Source: Collinsella sp. (lineage in GTDB: Bacteria; Actinomycetota; Coriobacteriia; Coriobacteriales; Coriobacteriaceae). Taken from it: a DNA stretch of 42,046 nt. Shown here piece after piece: positions 38,490 through 42,046 of this stretch. The DNA lies in assembly GCA_018382125.1 (NCBI GenBank), contig JAGZQO010000017.1, forward strand, positions 1-42,046, given 5' to 3'. The number at the start of each line of letters is the position of its first letter. Within the stretch, counting starts at the first letter, position 1. A program made the position numbers and the translations under genes. The notes under the pieces were generated by a model that did no database searches, was not told the DNA's origin, and saw only the letters and a program-made list of their open reading frames with translations.

Positions 38490-40061
38490 CTACAGCGGCA
38501 GGCCTTGGCCGAGCATGGCTATGGCGCTCATCAGGACCAGCATGCCGGCAGCGTAGGGCAGCACCGCGCCCAGGAGCTCGGCATCCTTACCGCGCACGTG
38601 CACGGCGGCAAGACCAATGGCGAGGGTCTGCGGCGAGATCATCTTACCAGCGGCGACGCCCAGGGCGTTCAATGCGACCATCCAGTAGTCGCTCACACCC
38701 AGCGCAGTGGCGGCCTGGCTCTGAATGGGACCAAACAGCATGCCCGAGGACGTGCCCGAGCCGGTCACGAACGCACCGACTGCGCCGATCCACGGAGCCA
38801 GAATCGGGTAGAGACCGCCGGCGACCGCAATGCAAAACGCACTGATCGACGAAATCATGCCGGCATAGCCCATCACCTTGGCGCAGCCCAGTACCGAAAG
38901 CATCGTGATCACCGTCGGCGTCATCTGCTTCACAGTCGCGACCAGCACCTCGCCCATCATGCGCGGCGAAGCGCCCTGAATGGCACCGCCGACAAACGCC
39001 GCCAGGAAAATCCAGACGCCTGGCGTGTTGATCCACGAAAACGTAAGCATACCGGGATTCTCACCGCAATACACCTGCACATGGCTCGCAAACGGCGCGA
39101 GCGCAGCATGTACGGCGGGCACCAGATTAGACGTGCCCAGCAGCAACACAAAGATCAGGATGAAGCACGACCAGGCCGAAAGCGCCGACTTAACGGTGAG
39201 CTTCTCCCCCGCCTCGATATTCATGTGAAAGCGTGCGTCCAGATGCCCCGACTTCTCGGCACGCATGGCAAGCGCAGCGGTCAGCGCGAGCGAAACGATG
39301 GATCCTACGACCACGGCCAGCTCGGGACCCACAAACATGGCAACGACCAGAGCCGCGCCGACAAACGACACGCCGGAGAGCAACGCCACGCCGGCAACAC
39401 CGTGCAGACGCTCGCCCACACTCGCGGCATTGCCCTGGTCATCGGCAACACGGCCCGCAACCAGCACAATAAATAGCGGCATCACCACAAAGAACGGTGC
39501 GAGCTGCACCAGCTGAACGGTCGCTAGGTGAAGGGAATCCAAACCCACCAGGTCGGCAACGGACACCGTGGGGATGCCGATGGAGCCGTAGGGCGTGGGC
39601 ACGCCGTTGGCCAGCAGGCAGATGAGCACGGCAGGCACGGCCTCAAAGCCCAGGCCCGCGAGCATGCCGGCGGGAATGGCGACAGCGGTACCGAAGCCGG
39701 CCATGCCCTCCATAAAGCCACCGAAGCACCAAGCCACGAGCAGCGCCAGCAGACGGCGGTCGCTGCTGATGGAGGTGATCATGCTGCCGATCACGTCCAT
39801 GGCGCCCGTACGAACGCACAGGTTATACGTGAACACCGCGGCGATGATCACCAGGACGATGGGCCACAGAGCCATCAAAAAACCTTCGAGCGAGGCGGTC
39901 GCGATCTGCGCTGCCGGCAGGTGCCACCATGCGAAGGCAAGCAGGCACGAAAGGACAAACGATCCGATAGCGGCCTTCCAAGCTGGCCATTTAAAGCACA
40001 GCAGCATCACGACCAGCCAAATAATCGGCACAAGAGCCAGTAAGAATGCGGCGACGTCCAT
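38490..40061 (-). CDS. L-lactate permease (LctP family)
   Basis: This 523-residue membrane protein carries 2-hydroxy acids such as lactate and glycolate with protons. It has at least 12 hydrophobic helices. Family motifs are visible: ALWPIVLVIIAAVFTYNLCVRTGAMDVI, the charged-helix motif WCFGGFMEGMAGFGTAVAIPAGMLAGLGFEA, NGVPTPYGSIGIPT, and GSGTSSGMLFGPIQSQAA. The length (~520-560) is normal. The start at 40061 follows GGAGC. No lactate dehydrogenase gene is adjacent, but pckA downstream on the same strand would use the carbon once it becomes oxaloacetate. It is divergent from the flippase-like gene. Confidence 0.93.
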   Translation of the reverse strand: MDVAAFLLALVPIIWLVVMLLCFKWPAWKAAIGSFVLSCLLAFAWWHLPAAQIATASLEGFLMALWPIVLVIIAAVFTYNLCVRTGAMDVIGSMITSISSDRRLLALLVAWCFGGFMEGMAGFGTAVAIPAGMLAGLGFEAVPAVLICLLANGVPTPYGSIGIPTVSVADLVGLDSLHLATVQLVQLAPFFVVMPLFIVLVAGRVADDQGNAASVGERLHGVAGVALLSGVSFVGAALVVAMFVGPELAVVVGSIVSLALTAALAMRAEKSGHLDARFHMNIEAGEKLTVKSALSAWSCFILIFVLLLGTSNLVPAVHAALAPFASHVQVYCGENPGMLTFSWINTPGVWIFLAAFVGGAIQGASPRMMGEVLVATVKQMTPTVITMLSVLGCAKVMGYAGMISSISAFCIAVAGGLYPILAPWIGAVGAFVTGSGTSSGMLFGPIQSQAATALGVSDYWMVALNALGVAAGKMISPQTLAIGLAAVHVRGKDAELLGAVLPYAAGMLVLMSAIAMLGQGLPL

Positions 40062-40165
40062 AGGTAAAAGCTCCTTGGTACCGCGTGGGCGGCATCGGGG
40101 GTGTCACAAAACTTCAACAGGATACCGCACGTTTACCGACAAATTACAGCCGCCCGCCGAAATTA

Positions 40166-40182
40166 TTGAACAATCCGTTCAA
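40166..40182. promoter_or_regulatory. Candidate operator between the lactate permease and flippase genes
   Basis: TTGAAC-AATCC-GTTCAA is a perfect inverted repeat in an AT-rich stretch, about 105 bp upstream of the permease start. TATACT (40208-40213) could be a -10 for the flippase gene to the right. Confidence 0.45.
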
Positions 40183-40241
40183 AAACACGAACGAACACCG
40201 TCGCGTCTATACTAAAGCGCAGCAATAGAAAGGACTCCGCT

Positions 40242-41822
40242 TTGAGCATCACGCCCCTCGATAGCATTCGCCGCGCCATCGCCCGCCGCAACGGCGTCTC
40301 CAACCCCGCTGCATCGAGAGACGGCGCCGCGAAGGCCCAGGGCGGCCGCATCGAGAACGGCCTCTTCCCTGCCTCGCACACTGCCGAGGAACTCGCACGC
40401 ATCCAAGAGCTGAGTCAGCGCAACGCCGGCGGGCCCGATAGCAGCCAAGCCACACGTCGCCGGCGCGAACGCGATCGCAAGCCCGGCCCCGTCCGCCGCA
40501 TGGTCAACGCTTGGTGGAACCGTCTGCTCGGCGCCGTCTACGGCGGCGGCTTCTCCATGCAGGAAGCGGAATACGAGGAGCACGCCACCAGTCGCGACTA
40601 TCTTTGGAACACCCTGGGCACCGCCGTATGGGGCATGGCGTTTCCGCTGCTCACCATTGTGTCGACGCAGCTCGTGGGCGCCGAGGAGGCCGGCAAGTTC
40701 TCCATCGCCTTTGTTACCGGCACGCTCATCATGATCGCGTGCAACTACGGCGTGCGCAACTTTCAGGTCTCGGACATCGACGAAAAAACCTCCTTCGCCT
40801 CCTACCAGCTCAATCGTTGGATCTGCGGAGCGCTCGCCCTAGGCTGCGGCCTCATGTATAGCAGCGCCCGCGGCTATGACGCGCAGATGGCGACGATCGG
40901 CCTGGGCGTCTACCTGTATAAGGTCATCGACGGCGTCGCCGACGTGTACGAAGGCCGCCTGCAGCAGGCCGACAAGCTCTACTTGGCTGGAATGAGTCAA
41001 ACGCTACGCTCCGTCGGCGTCATCGCGGTCTTCAGCGTGGCGCTGCTCTTCACGCGCAGCATGCCCATCGCGGCCATGGCCATGGGCATCGCCGCAATCG
41101 CCTCGCTCGTGCTGGTCACCGCGCCGCTCGCCCTGCTCGAGACCGAAAAATCGCGCCGCGTAAACCTGCGCGAGGTCGGCCACCTGTTTGTCCAGTGCGC
41201 CCCACTCTTTGGCGCGCTATTCCTGTTCAACCTTATCGAAAGCATGCCCAAGTTTGTGATGGAAGGAACACTGGCCTACAAATACCAGCTGTACTTTAAT
41301 GCCCTGTTTTTTCCAGCTCAGGCTATTCTGTTAAGCATTGGATTTGTCTATAAACCGCAGCTCCTGCGCTTGTCGAGCATTTGGGCTAATCCTCGCAAGC
41401 GTCGTCGCTTTGACCTGATTATTGTTGCCGTTATGGCGCTGATCGTGGTCATCACCGGCGTGTGCGCCGCATTTATGGCAGGTCCCGGTATTCCCCTCAT
41501 GAGCTATATGTACGGCCTCAACTTTGAGCGCTACCGCACATTGGCGCTGCTGATGGTCGTCGCCGGCGGCATCAGCGCGGCCATCGACTTTATCTACGCT
41601 ATCATCACGGTGCTGCGCCACGCTGGAGACATCACCAAGGTCTACCTGATTTGTTTTGCCGTGAGCGTGGTGCTCCCGGTGATTCTGATCAACCTGCTGG
41701 GCCTGATGGGCGCTGTGGTGAGCTACCTGGCCATCATGGCCCTACTGCTGGTGCTGCTGATTATCGAGTACCGCCACATCCGTCAACGCATAGAGAGGGA
41801 CCGGAATCCGTACGGCGCCTAA
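40242..41822 (+). CDS. Polytopic membrane protein, polysaccharide flippase-like (MOP superfamily)
   Basis: This 526-residue protein starts with a basic, probably disordered ~85-residue cytoplasmic tail (RRAIARRNGVSN ... RRRERDRKPGPVRR). About a dozen membrane helices follow. The order and the opening LWNTLGTAVWGMAFPLLTIVSTQLVGAEEAGKFSIAFVTGTLI resemble Wzx-type flippases that move lipid-linked sugars across the membrane. No glycosyltransferases are adjacent in the window; the WecA/TagO-type gene is 8 kb away. The start is TTG at 40242, with AAAGGA at good spacing. No terminator was found after it. Confidence 0.78.
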   Translation: MSITPLDSIRRAIARRNGVSNPAASRDGAAKAQGGRIENGLFPASHTAEELARIQELSQRNAGGPDSSQATRRRRERDRKPGPVRRMVNAWWNRLLGAVYGGGFSMQEAEYEEHATSRDYLWNTLGTAVWGMAFPLLTIVSTQLVGAEEAGKFSIAFVTGTLIMIACNYGVRNFQVSDIDEKTSFASYQLNRWICGALALGCGLMYSSARGYDAQMATIGLGVYLYKVIDGVADVYEGRLQQADKLYLAGMSQTLRSVGVIAVFSVALLFTRSMPIAAMAMGIAAIASLVLVTAPLALLETEKSRRVNLREVGHLFVQCAPLFGALFLFNLIESMPKFVMEGTLAYKYQLYFNALFFPAQAILLSIGFVYKPQLLRLSSIWANPRKRRRFDLIIVAVMALIVVITGVCAAFMAGPGIPLMSYMYGLNFERYRTLALLMVVAGGISAAIDFIYAIITVLRHAGDITKVYLICFAVSVVLPVILINLLGLMGAVVSYLAIMALLLVLLIIEYRHIRQRIERDRNPYGA

Positions 41823-42046
41823 TTGCGGCGATGGGAGCAGCTAATTTGCGGTGGAATCACCCCCGGCTGGGTCTCGTTGCAGACACGCAAAACTAAGTGA
41901 GTAGACTTTTACCGAATCCCCGACCACACCGACGGAGCACACGTCTGTGACCTGCACTGATAATTGTCCTTGGGGGAAGCGGGCACTGCGGGGGCGCGTC
42001 AACGGCGCGCGATTTCCGCGTCGCAGCGCTACCCTGATGCTGAACG
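41823..42046. other. Window edge, no gene seen
   Basis: No frame with a good ribosome site was found in the last ~220 bp. A short stretch (AACTAAGTGAGTAGACTTTT, about 41892-41911) is AT-richer and could be part of a promoter for a gene beyond the edge. Confidence 0.35.

Overview
The window is about 42 kb of GC-rich chromosome from what looks like a gut actinobacterium of the Coriobacteriia, most probably Collinsella. This is inferred from high third-position GC, a SufS/SufU-type Suf system, a Rho with a very long disordered N-terminus, a CarD-like regulator, a NifU-like/GGGtGRT gene pair and many small intergenic palindromes. No rRNA is present, so the genus is not proven. Gene content is mostly housekeeping, with one small accessory patch at about 8.0-11.0 kb.

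Layout. 0-2.5 kb: end of a suf operon (sufD 3' part, sufS, sufU), closed by a terminator. 2.5-4.3 kb: gene-poor DNA with a REP-associated tyrosine transposase (RAYT). 4.3-6.2 kb: a two-gene operon of an uncharacterised NifU-like scaffold and a GGGtGRT protein. 6.3-7.9 kb: FAD-dependent oxidoreductase. 8.0-11.0 kb: accessory patch with RhuM, an unrecognised 300-aa protein and a hicA/hicB toxin-antitoxin pair with a repeat-flanked promoter. 11.1-11.5 kb: tRNA-His/tRNA-Lys/tRNA-Lys operon with promoter and terminator. 11.6-16 kb: aminotransferase, ROK sugar kinase, VanZ-like protein and a lineage-type membrane-anchored protein. 16-19 kb: rho. 19-22.6 kb: argS, a CarD-family regulator and an HD-domain protein. 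22.7-28.5 kb: proA, a proline-iminopeptidase-like hydrolase and proB, a proline-related neighbourhood, then pncB. 28.6-30.6 kb: tail-anchored coiled-coil protein, tRNA-Ala, a PflX-type radical SAM protein and a probable 6S RNA. 30.8-33.2 kb: a WecA/TagO-type glycolipid initiating transferase and trpS. 33.6-36.3 kb: MGMT-family protein, DegV, MarR and a B3/4-domain protein. 36.5-40.1 kb: pckA and a lactate permease (lactate import and gluconeogenesis). 40.2-41.8 kb: a flippase-like membrane protein.

The most distinctive feature outside the genes is a set of intergenic palindromes. One family has arms AAACCACCACAAAG and occurs at least six times between 21.9 and 36.5 kb, each copy just beyond a gene's 3' end. 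A second family is built from GGGACGTTC and GCCGGCA words. There are also several large single-copy (within this window) foldback elements. The best candidates for undescribed biology are the NifU-like/GGGtGRT pair, the RhuM/unknown/HicAB patch, the foldback elements, and the regulatory palindromes at pckA and hicAB.
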